Source: Streptomyces hygroscopicus (GTDB lineage: Bacteria > Actinomycetota > Actinomycetes > Streptomycetales > Streptomycetaceae). From it: DNA of 64,000 bases. The translations under genes and the position numbers were made by a program. Location: positions 2,542,001 through 2,606,000 of the forward strand of contig CP018627.1 of assembly GCA_002021875.1 (NCBI GenBank). Reading direction: 5' to 3'. Under the pieces are notes generated by a model, which had not been told where the DNA came from, did not search any database, and was given only the letters and a program-made list of their open reading frames with translations. Positions within the stretch are counted from its first letter, which is position 1. Each line of letters starts with the position of its first letter. This document shows positions 41,096 through 49,609 of this stretch, piece after piece.

Positions 41096-41947
41096 GTGAC
41101 TGATGAGCAGGAGCGGGTGCAGCCGTCGGGAGTGTGGGCCACGGCGGTGGGGGTGGCCAGGGTGCGGGCGTTGGAGACCGAGCGGGAGAACGCGCTGTTC
41201 CGCGACCCACTGGCACAGGCCTTCGCCACCGCCGGCGGCATGTGGCCCTCCTCGCCGCCGCTGCCCGGTGACGAGGCCGCGCGACGCCGCCGGCTGGCCG
41301 TGTCGTTCTCCATCGTCATCAGGACGAAGTTCCTCGACGACCTGTTGCAGCGGGCCTCCGCGTCCGGGGTCCGGCAGGTCGTGCTGCTCGGCGCCGGCAT
41401 GGACAGCCGGGCCTTCCGGATGGACTGGCCCGAGGGCACCCGGCTGTTCGAGGTCGACACCGCCGCGCCACTCGGCTTCAAGGCTTCGGTGCTGCGCCAG
41501 GAGCGGGCCGTCGCACGCTGCGAGCGGATCACCGTCGCGGTGGATCTGCGTGAGGACTGGCCAGGCGCACTGGCCGCCGCAGGGCACGACCCGACGGTGC
41601 CGACCGCGTGGATCGCCGAAGGACTACTGATCTATCTGCCCGAGGACGCGGTGGAGCTACTGCTGGCCCGGATCGGCACGCAGTCGGCGGCAGGCAGTCG
41701 GATGGGGCTGACATTGGGCTCGCGCGGCGTGATCGAGCGCTTCGGCGCGGACGCCGCGCCGGGATCGGCGGCGTCCATGTGGGTCTCGGAGATGCCCGAC
41801 GACCCGGTGGGCTGGCTGGTCGGGCACGGCTGGGATGCCGACTGCCACACCCTGCGCGAGCGCGCTGCCGCCTACGGCCGCCCGATCAGCACCCCGCCGC
41901 AGCGCGAGGAGCGGCCCGGCGGACTGATCTCGGCGGTCCGCCGGTAG
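41096..41947 (+). CDS. SAM-dependent methyltransferase (TIGR00027 / LCMT-like)
   Basis: A 283-residue methyltransferase of the leucine-carboxyl-methyltransferase-like group that is expanded in actinobacteria. It has SFSIVIRTKFLDDLL, QVVLLGAGMDSRAFRMDWPE (SAM motif I), RLFEVDTAAPLGFK (acidic strand) and TAWIAEGLLIYLPEDAVELL. GTG start at 41096 without a clear ribosome binding site. Its substrate is not known. It stands alone, between a terminator and a transposase relic. Confidence 0.82.
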   Translation: MTDEQERVQPSGVWATAVGVARVRALETERENALFRDPLAQAFATAGGMWPSSPPLPGDEAARRRRLAVSFSIVIRTKFLDDLLQRASASGVRQVVLLGAGMDSRAFRMDWPEGTRLFEVDTAAPLGFKASVLRQERAVARCERITVAVDLREDWPGALAAAGHDPTVPTAWIAEGLLIYLPEDAVELLLARIGTQSAAGSRMGLTLGSRGVIERFGADAAPGSAASMWVSEMPDDPVGWLVGHGWDADCHTLRERAAAYGRPISTPPQREERPGGLISAVRR

Positions 41948-42018
41948 CGCGCCCCGCGGTTCCCTAGCTGATCGATTCCAAGGGGGCCTGATGAGTGGAG
42001 CCAGGTTCATGCGCGGCC

Positions 42019-42096
42019 GGCCAGTCGTGGCTCAAGCGCCAGATGTTCGGCCGCGCAGGATTCGAGCTCCTGCGCAAACGAGTCCTGTTGGCGTAA
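42019..42096 (+). pseudogene. Transposase C-terminal relic, ISL3-like
   Basis: Twenty-five codons read GQSWLKRQMFGRAGFELLRK followed by RVLLA and a stop. The string LKRQMFGRAGF-x-LLR is characteristic of the end of ISL3-type transposases in actinobacteria. No other part of the transposase is present. It marks an old insertion between the methyltransferase and the TerB-ArsR gene. Confidence 0.55.
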
Positions 42097-42210
42097 CCGA
42101 GCGTCACGCGGCCACACGGAGTGGACCAGAGCCCGCAGTCACGCACAGAACCAACCTGCCGAAGTCCTTGGCGGGAAGGCATCCGACGAGGGCGGGCGGC
42201 CGGCCGCTCG

Positions 42211-43110
42211 TCATGCACAGCCCTGGGTAAGAGGGGGGTCCTGTGGTTCGGAGGGGGCGAGGAGGTAGGAGTGGAGCTGCCCGAGCAGTTCGGCGATGCC
42301 TTCCCGGTCGGCGCGGTAGCGGACCAGTTTGCCGCTGCGCGTCGACTGGAGCAGGCCACCGCGCCGGAGGACCGCGAGGTGCTCGGAGGTGGTCGACGGG
42401 CCGAGTCCGGCGCGCTCGGCGACCTCGCCGACGGTCAGCTCCTCGCCATCGAGGAAGTGCGCGAAGAGTCTCTGCCGGGTTCCACTGGTCAGCGCCTTGA
42501 GGAAGACCTGGAGGTCGTCGCCGGGCACGGCGGCCCCGGGGCGTATCCCCTGTGCCGCACCGGAGCCCGCCCGCTCGGACACCTGGTCGCCGGCCGCCGG
42601 TGGGAGCTCGTCCGGGCCCCGGTACGGGCGGGGGACGCGGAGGGGGCGGTGGAGGTCGAACTCGGTCGGAGGGATGTCCAGGGCTGAGCAAGCCTCGCGG
42701 ACGACGTCCCGCTCGCTGTCGTCGAAGTAACCGTCGGCGCAGCCGATGACGATGCCGATCTGGATGACGGCCCGGGCCTCGGCGGGCCTCCTCTTCGCCT
42801 TGCCGATCTCCCGCATGGCGCTCGCCATCCCGAGGGCGAAGTCCGTGGTGAGCTCGTCGAGGTGGTCCTCGAAGCGGTGGTGCAGCTCGTCCGGGGGGAA
42901 GTTCTGGAGCACGTCGTTGGTGGCGATGAGCTGGGCGACGCGCTGCCGCTCGGACAGATCGATCGTGCCGTCCGCCGCGGCCACCAGGGCGCACATCGCC
43001 ATGCTCGCGTCCCGGAAGGCCCCGCTCCGCAAGTCGTTCTTCTTCGCCGTGAGCTGAGCCTGCATCGTCTGGACCGAGTCCTTGAGGCGGTCCCACAGCG
43101 TCATCTGCAT
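42211..43110 (-). CDS. TerB-ArsR fusion protein
   Basis: A 299-residue protein with two unrelated domains. Residues 1-152 are a complete tellurite-resistance TerB domain (MAMCALVAAADGTIDLSERQ, IQIGIVIGCADGYFDDSERD, ending IPPTEFDL, where stand-alone TerB proteins usually stop). A 45-residue Pro/Gly linker follows. Residues about 200-285 are an ArsR winged helix (LTVGEVAERAGLGPSTTSEH, LAVLRRGGLLQSTRSGKLVR). TerB acts in membrane-linked metal and phage-stress complexes, and ArsR proteins are metal or redox repressors. A palindrome at 43152 precedes the gene. The fusion is unusual. Confidence 0.8.
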   Translation of the reverse strand: MQMTLWDRLKDSVQTMQAQLTAKKNDLRSGAFRDASMAMCALVAAADGTIDLSERQRVAQLIATNDVLQNFPPDELHHRFEDHLDELTTDFALGMASAMREIGKAKRRPAEARAVIQIGIVIGCADGYFDDSERDVVREACSALDIPPTEFDLHRPLRVPRPYRGPDELPPAAGDQVSERAGSGAAQGIRPGAAVPGDDLQVFLKALTSGTRQRLFAHFLDGEELTVGEVAERAGLGPSTTSEHLAVLRRGGLLQSTRSGKLVRYRADREGIAELLGQLHSYLLAPSEPQDPPLTQGCA

Positions 43111-43151
43111 CTCCTTCTCAGTAATACCTCCATTGTGAGGAGAAAACAGAA

Positions 43152-43167
43152 TCTACAGGTTTGTAGA
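43152..43167. promoter_or_regulatory. Operator-like palindrome before the TerB-ArsR gene
   Basis: TCTACAGGTTTGTAGA has six-base arms around four bases and lies 42 bases upstream of the start codon at 43110, in an AT-rich patch. This suits autoregulation by the ArsR half. The rest of 43111-43541, about 430 bases, shows no supported gene. Confidence 0.5.
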
Positions 43168-43541
43168 GTCCCTTCGCGCGCTGTCGCGGCACCCTCGCCT
43201 CCCCTGGCTTCAAATGATCGGTTGCGGCGCACCCACGCTTCTCCCTCACCCCGGGTCTGGTGGGCATCGCCAAGGACTACGGCGTCAATGTTTGAGGCCC
43301 TCCAGCCGCTGACGTGATACCGCGGTGCGGTCACCGACCGCGGAACAGTCTGACGGGGCGAGCACGGTTCACGGGGCCAATAGGGACGATGGCCCGGCTG
43401 TCGCTGCCGGATGCGGACAGCCGGACAAGCACGGTGGCGTGGGAGCCCTGCTCCATGGGACTGCCGGAACGAAGGTCGAGTAACTGGGCCGCGCCCGCGC
43501 CCACTTGCTCGCCATCGGGTCGCTTGTGTACCGGACGCGGC

Positions 43542-45170
43542 TCAGAAGCCGATGTCGGCCTGTCGGTAGGTGGGCGGTCGGCGGACGCGGCCGGCCTGCT
43601 CGTAGGCGTAGGCGAGGCGGAGCAGCTTCGGCTCGCTCCACGCCGTACCCATGAATGTCAGGCCGACCGGCAGCCCGAACGCGAAGCCGGCCGGGACGCT
43701 GATCGCGGGGTATCCGGCGAGTGCGGCGGGCGTCGACGCACCGCCGCCGTAGCTGTCCCCGCGGATCAGGTCGATTTTGGCCGGCGGTCCGGTGGTCGGC
43801 ATCACGAGTGCGTCCAGGCGGAATCGGCGCAGCACCGCATCGATGCCTTCGGCGCGCGAGAGCCGGTGGTTGGTGGCCAGCGCCTGACGGTACTCGCGTT
43901 CGGTGAAGTCCATTTGGTGCACCGCCTCCAGCCCGTCCTGCCGCACATAGCGAAGCTCGCGGTCGGCGTGCGCACGGTTGAACGCGATCAGCTCCGCCAG
44001 GCTGCGCGGATGGTCGCCGGGGGCACCGGCCAGGTAGGCGTTCAGCGCACGCTTGATCTCATACGCCTGGACGACCATCGAACTTGGCAGGTCTTCAAGC
44101 TGCTCGGCCGTCGGGATGTCGGCCGGGTCGACCACCGTCGCCCCGGCCTCGCGCAACGTGGCGATCGCCCGCTCCGCGATCTCGTCGGCGTGGTGGCTGT
44201 AGCCGAAGTACACCGCTCGCGGTACGCCGATGCGCGCCCCACGCAGCCCGTCGGCGTCCAGGAAACGGGTGTAGTCGCGATGGAAGCGGCCGCGACTCGC
44301 CTCGGTCGCCGGATCGCGGTCGTCGATCCCGACCAGGGCGCCGAGCAGGATCGCCGCGTCGCGGACCGTGCGCGCGATCGGGCCGACGCTGTCCTGGCTC
44401 GGCACACCGGGGATCACGCCGCCGCGCCCGACCAGTCCGACGGTCGGTTTCACCCCGACGACGCAGTTCGCCGAGGCCGGGTCGATGATCGAACCGTTGG
44501 TCTCCGTTCCGATTCCGGCGACGCACAGGCTTGCCGCGGTGGCAACCGCGGTACCGGAGCTGGACTCATTCGGTGACCGGTCCAGCTTGTACGGGTTCCG
44601 GGTCTGCCCACCGCGGGCGCTCCAGCCGGCGTGGTGGGTGAGCGACATCCCGCCGGCCCACTCGCTCAGGTTGGTCTTGCCGAGGATGACGGCACCGGCC
44701 GCGCGCAGCCTGGCGGCGACCGTGGCGTCCTTTGCCGGCCGCAGGCCCCGCAGGGCGAGTGATCCGGCCGTCGTGTGCATCCGGTCCGCGGTCTCCACCA
44801 AGTCCTTGAGCAGGATGGGCATGCCGTGCAACGGCCTGCCCAGATCACCCTCCGCGTCCACCCGCCGGGCCTCGCGCAGCGCGTCGGGATTGACCTCGAT
44901 CACCGCGTGCAGGAGCGGGTCGATGCGTTCGATGCGGTCCAGGTAGTAGCGGGTGAGCCGTTCGGCGTCGAGCTGTCCGTCGTTCATCCGCCGGCGAAGC
45001 TCGGTGATGCCCAGCTCTTCCAGCCCTGTGGTCGCGGCGCCCCCTGTTGATGTGGCGCTTCCTGGGGTGGCGGCACGGGCTTGGACGGAGGCTCCGCCAA
45101 GCCATGGTGTGGCTGCTGCGGCGGTGCCGAGCGCGAGCGCTGTGCGGCGTGAGGTGTTCATCCGGTCCAT
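43542..45170 (-). CDS. Tat-exported amidase (amidase signature family)
   Basis: A 542-residue amidase. The N-terminus is a twin-arginine signal (MDRMNTSRRTALALGTAAAA). The triad region is present: lysine in LHGMPILLKDLVETAD, and Ser-cisSer in RSPNESSSGTAVATAASLCV with the usual first GG replaced by NE, as in some secreted peptide amidases. Later VGPIARTVRDAAILLGALVG and AISVPAGFAFGLPVGLTFMG match the family. The start at 45170 has AGGAG nine bases before it. It probably hydrolyses peptide or aryl amides outside the cytoplasm. Confidence 0.87.
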   Translation of the reverse strand: MDRMNTSRRTALALGTAAAATPWLGGASVQARAATPGSATSTGGAATTGLEELGITELRRRMNDGQLDAERLTRYYLDRIERIDPLLHAVIEVNPDALREARRVDAEGDLGRPLHGMPILLKDLVETADRMHTTAGSLALRGLRPAKDATVAARLRAAGAVILGKTNLSEWAGGMSLTHHAGWSARGGQTRNPYKLDRSPNESSSGTAVATAASLCVAGIGTETNGSIIDPASANCVVGVKPTVGLVGRGGVIPGVPSQDSVGPIARTVRDAAILLGALVGIDDRDPATEASRGRFHRDYTRFLDADGLRGARIGVPRAVYFGYSHHADEIAERAIATLREAGATVVDPADIPTAEQLEDLPSSMVVQAYEIKRALNAYLAGAPGDHPRSLAELIAFNRAHADRELRYVRQDGLEAVHQMDFTEREYRQALATNHRLSRAEGIDAVLRRFRLDALVMPTTGPPAKIDLIRGDSYGGGASTPAALAGYPAISVPAGFAFGLPVGLTFMGTAWSEPKLLRLAYAYEQAGRVRRPPTYRQADIGF

Positions 45171-45290
45171 TCGGTGCGACTCCTGCGGCGAGGCGATGGA
45201 TTCACAGGCACGCTAGAGGCGTAGCCGCAGATTCTCCCTACGGCTGTCCCCCGGCTCTGCTGTGGAAGCGGCCCCCCGCCGCACCGGGGG

Positions 45291-46205
45291 TCAGCCGGAA
45301 CGTCCAGTGCCGCGACGCTCAGCAGTACTCGCGTCAGCCAGGACGGTTTCGCATCTCACGGACGCCTGGGCGGTAGCAATGCGCAAGTACTCCAGCTTTT
45401 CATCGTCCGAAGTGCCGGGCTCTGCCGTATAGGTAACGATCCTCACATCGTGGTCAGGCACCTTCATTACATCGTTGTCGAGGCTTATCTCCCCCACCAG
45501 AGGATGCCGCAGGCGTTTGTGGCCGCCCAGGCGGGAGCCGAGTGCTGGAGTGCTCCACAGGGCCCGGAACTCTTCGCTGTTACTCATGACCTCGTCAATC
45601 AGAGCTCTGAAGTCCTCATCATGAGGATATGCTCCGTGCGTTATCCGAAGGTCTACGACGAGAGCAGCTTTGAATTCCGCGGTGCTCTGCTCGACGGGAA
45701 AGAGCGGATGGTCCGTGTCCGACGGCTCGTTGAACACCGCGCGCACCAGGTTTCGTTCTTCCGACGAGCGACGGGACGGGTCACCCAGCAAGGCCGCCCA
45801 CATGGATGTCCATGACAGCAGGGTCCATGAGGCGGAGAACACTCCCACCGGAATGTTCCCCCAGCGGCTGACGAGCCGTTGTACACCAGGCGGCATCAGA
45901 TGCGGGATTTTGGGGGGCGTCGGCGGAAGAAGCCCGGCCACCAGGTGCAGATGGCAGGTTTCATCCGTACTCAGTCGCAGCGCGCGGGCGAGGGAGGCCA
46001 CGACATCGCGCGATGGGCGCTGAGACCGGCCCTGTTCAAGACGGAGAAGGTAATCCGTGGATATTCCCGCCAGATGGGCAAGCTCTTCGCGGCGCAAGCC
46101 GGCGGTGCGCCGCCGGCGAGTGGCCGGCAGTCCAACGTCTTCAGTCGTGATTCGGGCACGCCATGCACGCAGCGTGTTACCCAGCGAGTTCTCTGGACGA
46201 CTCAT
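45291..46205 (-). CDS. XRE regulator with MmyB-like ligand domain
   Basis: A 304-residue regulator. Residues about 25-85 are an XRE domain of the type RRRRTAGLRREELAHLAGIS followed by DYLLRLEQGRSQRPS. The remainder is the PAS-like MmyB ligand-binding domain (SASWTLLSWTSMWAALLGDP, HPLVGEISLDNDVMKVPDHD), which in homologues binds fatty acids. A 10-bp-arm palindrome at 46215-46238 lies immediately before the start codon, indicating autorepression. The amidase and the secreted propeller protein are its neighbours and possible targets. Confidence 0.87.
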   Translation of the reverse strand: MSRPENSLGNTLRAWRARITTEDVGLPATRRRRTAGLRREELAHLAGISTDYLLRLEQGRSQRPSRDVVASLARALRLSTDETCHLHLVAGLLPPTPPKIPHLMPPGVQRLVSRWGNIPVGVFSASWTLLSWTSMWAALLGDPSRRSSEERNLVRAVFNEPSDTDHPLFPVEQSTAEFKAALVVDLRITHGAYPHDEDFRALIDEVMSNSEEFRALWSTPALGSRLGGHKRLRHPLVGEISLDNDVMKVPDHDVRIVTYTAEPGTSDDEKLEYLRIATAQASVRCETVLADASTAERRGTGRSG

Positions 46206-46214
46206 GATCCCATT

Positions 46215-46238
46215 GTTACCGACCCTGCGGTCGGTAAC
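46215..46238. promoter_or_regulatory. Perfect operator palindrome at the XRE gene start
   Basis: Arms GTTACCGACC (46215-46224) and GGTCGGTAAC (46229-46238) around CTGC, only nine bases upstream of the regulator's ATG at 46205. This is the expected place for an autoregulatory site of the adjacent MmyB-type XRE protein. It also lies 38 bases after the secreted protein's stop. Confidence 0.75.
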
Positions 46239-46276
46239 ATGGTACTGCCGTTCCTGGGATAAGTTGGGCGGGCGCC

Positions 46277-47245
46277 TTAGTCGTGGTGACCGAGATGGGC
46301 CGTCAGAAGATTCGCATCCCCGCCTGTGGTGAGCGCACCGCTGGCGACGTAGACCGTGTCGCCGTCGACCGCCACTGATGTGGTGTTCTGCAGACCATCG
46401 CTCTCATCGAGGACGGTACGGTCGGCCTTGCCCGGAGTGATGAGAACCAGCTTGCTCGGGACGTTGAGTGCGGCCAGCAGCTGATCACCACGGCCGGTAA
46501 AGGCGAAATCATCGACGCTGTCGAGTCCGGATGCCGTGATCTGATGCGGACCAGCGGTTCCCTTGTCTGTCAGGGGTATCCGAAGGATTGTTCCTCGATC
46601 GATATTGGAGACCCACACAGCTCCGTTGTGCACCTTCACGCCGTTGGCGCCGAAGAAGTGAGTCGGGGCGAGATCCTCTCCCGCGGCCCAGAGCTTGGCA
46701 GTTCCGCCGTGCGATCCGACCTGCCACACTCTGCCCTGTGTGGAGTCGGTGATGTAGAAGTTCCCCGTACGGTCGTCCCTGGCAAGTCCGTTGAGGAAGC
46801 TCGCCGCCGGCAGAGCGGCGACGCGCTCCGGTTTGCCTCCCGGGCGCAGTTTCCATAGACCGGTGAGGTTTTCGTCCCCTGCCGAATACAGGAAGTAGAG
46901 GGTTCCATCTCCCGTTCGTTCGATCCCCGTCACCGCGGCGAACCCGGTGCCAGGGGTGTTCACGCCCCCATCCGCGGGGAGAGGCATGGTCGCCAATACC
47001 TCGACACGTCCGCCAAGCGTGACGTGAGCCACCTGCCGCGACAGGATGAGGCCGACATCGGCCGACCCGTTCGGCCGTACGATGACGCTCTCCGCCACCT
47101 GCCCGGCTGGACGGTCGAAGTGAGCGACGATCCGCGGGTGCGAGAGGGGCGGCGCGGCCGCTTCGGCTGTTGACGGGACCGCGGTCAGTCCGATCACGGC
47201 GCCGGCAGTGGTCACCGCCAGGCGGAAGACAAGGTGTTTCGGCAT
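46277..47245 (-). CDS. Secreted SMP-30/NHL-like beta-propeller protein
   Basis: A 322-residue protein with a Sec signal peptide (VFRLAVTTAGAVIGLTAVPS then TAEAAA). The mature part has the repeating strand pattern of a six-bladed propeller of the SMP-30/gluconolactonase or NHL class: FLNGLARDDRTGNFYITDST, FFGANGVKVHNGAVWVSNID, NTTSVAVDGDTVYVASGAL. No clear lactonase metal ligands are conserved, so it may be a binding protein. ATG at 47245, no strong ribosome binding site. It ends just before the XRE operator. Confidence 0.75.
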   Translation of the reverse strand: MPKHLVFRLAVTTAGAVIGLTAVPSTAEAAAPPLSHPRIVAHFDRPAGQVAESVIVRPNGSADVGLILSRQVAHVTLGGRVEVLATMPLPADGGVNTPGTGFAAVTGIERTGDGTLYFLYSAGDENLTGLWKLRPGGKPERVAALPAASFLNGLARDDRTGNFYITDSTQGRVWQVGSHGGTAKLWAAGEDLAPTHFFGANGVKVHNGAVWVSNIDRGTILRIPLTDKGTAGPHQITASGLDSVDDFAFTGRGDQLLAALNVPSKLVLITPGKADRTVLDESDGLQNTTSVAVDGDTVYVASGALTTGGDANLLTAHLGHHD

Positions 47246-47544
47246 GATCGCCTCCGAAGGTGATGCGCTTCATAACAGGCGGGCCACCGCGGCAAGCAGG
47301 AGGGAAGGGGAACAACGGATGTTCCGTCAGATCTCCCGGCAACCGCGAACTGGCCTGCGGGAAGAAGCATCAGCGCACCCGCGTGGCTCAACCAGTACCC
47401 GGCTTATCCCTGGAACCGCGGGACCATGCTGGCTGACCGGCCGGAGAACCATCGGCGCCATCCTGGACCGCGTCGGCAGCGAGGCATCGATCTCCATGGG
47501 GTTCGACCTGCTGGGCCCCGAAGGCGCACCGGCAGCCGTCGCGA

Positions 47545-47668
47545 GGCCGGCCTCGGCAAACACAACGTCACCGAAGTCAGGCTCGACGACATCAACGAGA
47601 ATCTGGAAGCCTTGGGGCGCGGTGACATCGTCGGACGCCAGGTCATCGTCTTCGAAGGAACGGCGTGA
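47545..47668 (+). pseudogene. Alcohol dehydrogenase 3'-end relic
   Basis: About 40 codons reading GLGKHNVTEVRLDDINENLE, ALGRGDIVGRQVIVFEG. This is the C-terminus of a zinc-type medium-chain alcohol dehydrogenase (L-D-D-I-N-x-x-x-x-x-L-x-x-G-x-x-x-G-R-Q-V-I). The upstream 300 bases (47246-47544) contain no readable dehydrogenase, so only the tail survives. Its stop overlaps a GTG in the following epoxide hydrolase frame, so the two genes were probably adjacent in an operon. Confidence 0.6.
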
Positions 47669-47715
47669 CGTTGTCCGCAACGGCTCCGACGATCATGGCG
47701 CGTACGCTCGTACGC

Positions 47716-48672
47716 ATGGTTGAGCATCGCATGGTCGAGACGAACGGGATTCGGCTGCACATCGCCGAGGAAGGCGAAGGCCCCCTGGTCCTGCTCCTGC
47801 ACGGCTTCCCCGAATCATGGCACTCCTGGCACCACCAGTTCGGTCCCCTGGTCGAGGCGGGCTTCCGAGTGGTCGCCCCGGACCAGCGTGGATACGGGCG
47901 CAGCGACCATCCCGACGACGTCGACGCGTACAGCATCCTCCACCTGGTCGGCGACGTCGTCGGCCTGATCCGGGCACTGGGCGAGGACGAGGCGTATGTC
48001 GTCGGGCACGACTGGGGCGCGCCGGTCGCCTGGAACACCGCGCTGCTACGGCCGGACATGGTGCTCGGGGTGGCCGGTCTGAGCGTGCCACCACCGTTCC
48101 GCGGCGCGCAGCCTCCGCTGGCCGCCATGGAGAAAAGGTTCGGTGGCCGCTTCTACTGGAACTACTTCAACCGCCCCGGTGTCGCCGACGCCGAGTTCGC
48201 GAGGGACACCCGCACCACGTTGCGGAAAATCTTCTACTCGATTTCCGGCGACGCTCCCGACACGGTCAACCAGCCGCTCGTCGACCCCGAGCGGGGCTGG
48301 CTCGCGACCATGACGGACCCCGACGTACTGCCGGAGTGGTTCACCGAGGACGACCTCGACACGCTCACCGAGAGCTTCTCCAAGGGCTTCACCGGAGCTC
48401 TCAACTGGTACCGCAACCTCGACCGCAACTGGGAACTGACCGCGCCCTGGCACGGCGCCGTCGTCACCCCGCCCGCCCTGTACATCTACGGCGACCGCGA
48501 CCCCGTTCCCGCTTTCCCCGGCGCGCCCGAACTCATCGCGAGCCTGCCCGATCTGATGCCCAACCTGCGACGCGAGCCCCTCGAACTGGCGGGCTGCGGA
48601 CACTGGACCCAGCAGGAACGCCCGGCAGAGGTGAACGCCGCGCTCATCGAATTCCTCACGGCCCGCTCCTGA
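47716..48672 (+). CDS. Epoxide hydrolase-like alpha/beta hydrolase
   Basis: A 318-residue alpha/beta hydrolase counted from ATG at 47716. The oxyanion motif is LLLHGFPESWHSWHHQFGPL, the nucleophile Asp is in YVVGHDWGAPVAWNTAL, and the catalytic His is in LAGCGHWTQQERPAEV; cap-domain Tyr residues occur around FYWNYFNRPG. It would open epoxides by ester formation. Upstream in-frame starts at 47665 (GTG), 47695 and others exist, but none has a clear ribosome binding site. It follows the alcohol dehydrogenase relic. Confidence 0.82.
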   Translation: MVEHRMVETNGIRLHIAEEGEGPLVLLLHGFPESWHSWHHQFGPLVEAGFRVVAPDQRGYGRSDHPDDVDAYSILHLVGDVVGLIRALGEDEAYVVGHDWGAPVAWNTALLRPDMVLGVAGLSVPPPFRGAQPPLAAMEKRFGGRFYWNYFNRPGVADAEFARDTRTTLRKIFYSISGDAPDTVNQPLVDPERGWLATMTDPDVLPEWFTEDDLDTLTESFSKGFTGALNWYRNLDRNWELTAPWHGAVVTPPALYIYGDRDPVPAFPGAPELIASLPDLMPNLRREPLELAGCGHWTQQERPAEVNAALIEFLTARS

Positions 48673-48720
48673 GCCCGGCCCGCCGAGTCATCGAACCTGA
48701 TATCCGGGCGCACCCGGTCC

Positions 48721-49389
48721 TCAGCCGGGGCGCTTGGCCATGACGACCACGCTCGGCCCGGTGTGCTCAGCCGCGGGGAGCCGAAGTTCGGCGACCGGGT
48801 GCAGGCCGGCCCGCTCGATCAGGTCCACGAGTTGTTCCGGCCGCCATTTGTGTGTCGTCCAGCGAACGGGCACACCTCCGTATGCCTCGGTGCGCACCAC
48901 GTCCTCGTCGCCGACGTGTGTCCCGGTGATGAAGTGTCCGCCTGGCTTCAGGGCGCGCGCGAACAGGGCGAGGACCTGGGGAAGGACGTCGCGAGGAAGG
49001 GTGAACAGCGACCACCACCCGAGTACGCCGCCGAGGGACGCTTCCTCAAGGTCGAGGTCGGTGGCGGAGGCGACGCTGAAGCGGCATTGCGGATGAAGAC
49101 GGCGCGCGTTTTCGATCATGCGGGGTGAGAGATCGACTCCGGACACGTCGAGTCCGCGTTCGGCGAGGTAGGCGGTCACCATTCCGGGTCCGCAGCCGAC
49201 GTCGAGGACAGGCCCGAGCTCGCCCACGGTGTCGGCGAAGACATCGATTGACGCCTTGAGCCAGGGATGGCGCCGGATGTCGCCGACTCCCGTCGTCACC
49301 ACCATATGGGCGTAGTTGTCGGCCACCCGGTCATAGGACTCACGGACCACGTCGAGATCGGCCGGGCGGTCTATACGGTGTGCGCGCAT
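48721..49389 (-). CDS. Class I SAM-dependent methyltransferase
   Basis: A 222-residue methyltransferase. VVRESYDRVADNYAHMV precedes the SAM motif GPVLDVGCGPGMVTAYLAER, followed by DVSGVDLSPRMIENARRLHP and the motif LKPGGHFITGTHVGDED. It belongs to the Methyltransf_11/25 group with unknown substrate. ATG at 49389. It converges on the epoxide hydrolase gene. No operon partner is visible. Confidence 0.82.
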   Translation of the reverse strand: MRAHRIDRPADLDVVRESYDRVADNYAHMVVTTGVGDIRRHPWLKASIDVFADTVGELGPVLDVGCGPGMVTAYLAERGLDVSGVDLSPRMIENARRLHPQCRFSVASATDLDLEEASLGGVLGWWSLFTLPRDVLPQVLALFARALKPGGHFITGTHVGDEDVVRTEAYGGVPVRWTTHKWRPEQLVDLIERAGLHPVAELRLPAAEHTGPSVVVMAKRPG

Positions 49390-49415
49390 CGGCCAACGAT
49401 AGGACGACGGTCACC

Positions 49416-49600
49416 TCAAGGGCGCGGGAACGCGTCGATGATCATGGCGGCGTCCTCCGTCGTGACCGCCTCCGCGATCACCTGGGCTTCTTCTCGGCCT
49501 CGCTGCTCGCGCGAGGTGTCCCAGCAGGTGCGTATCAGGTGTCCGGGCCGCCCGAGGGCGAACGTCGGCCCCGCGCTCGCGGAAGGCGCACGGGGCCGCC
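49416..49600 (-). pseudogene. Unidentified protein tail downstream of etfA
   Basis: A minus-strand frame directly after etfA encodes GHLIRTCWDTSREQRGREEA, then QVIAEAVTTEDAAMIIDAFP and a stop at 49416-49418. Composition looks coding, but no start codon is available, so it appears to be the 3' remnant of a gene I cannot identify. Confidence 0.3.
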
Positions 49601-49609
49601 GGTCCGACG

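Noticed and set aside
43369..43641. 90-codon minus-strand frame overlapping the end of the amidase
   Set aside because: It overlaps a real gene out of frame and has shadow-like Arg/Pro-rich composition.
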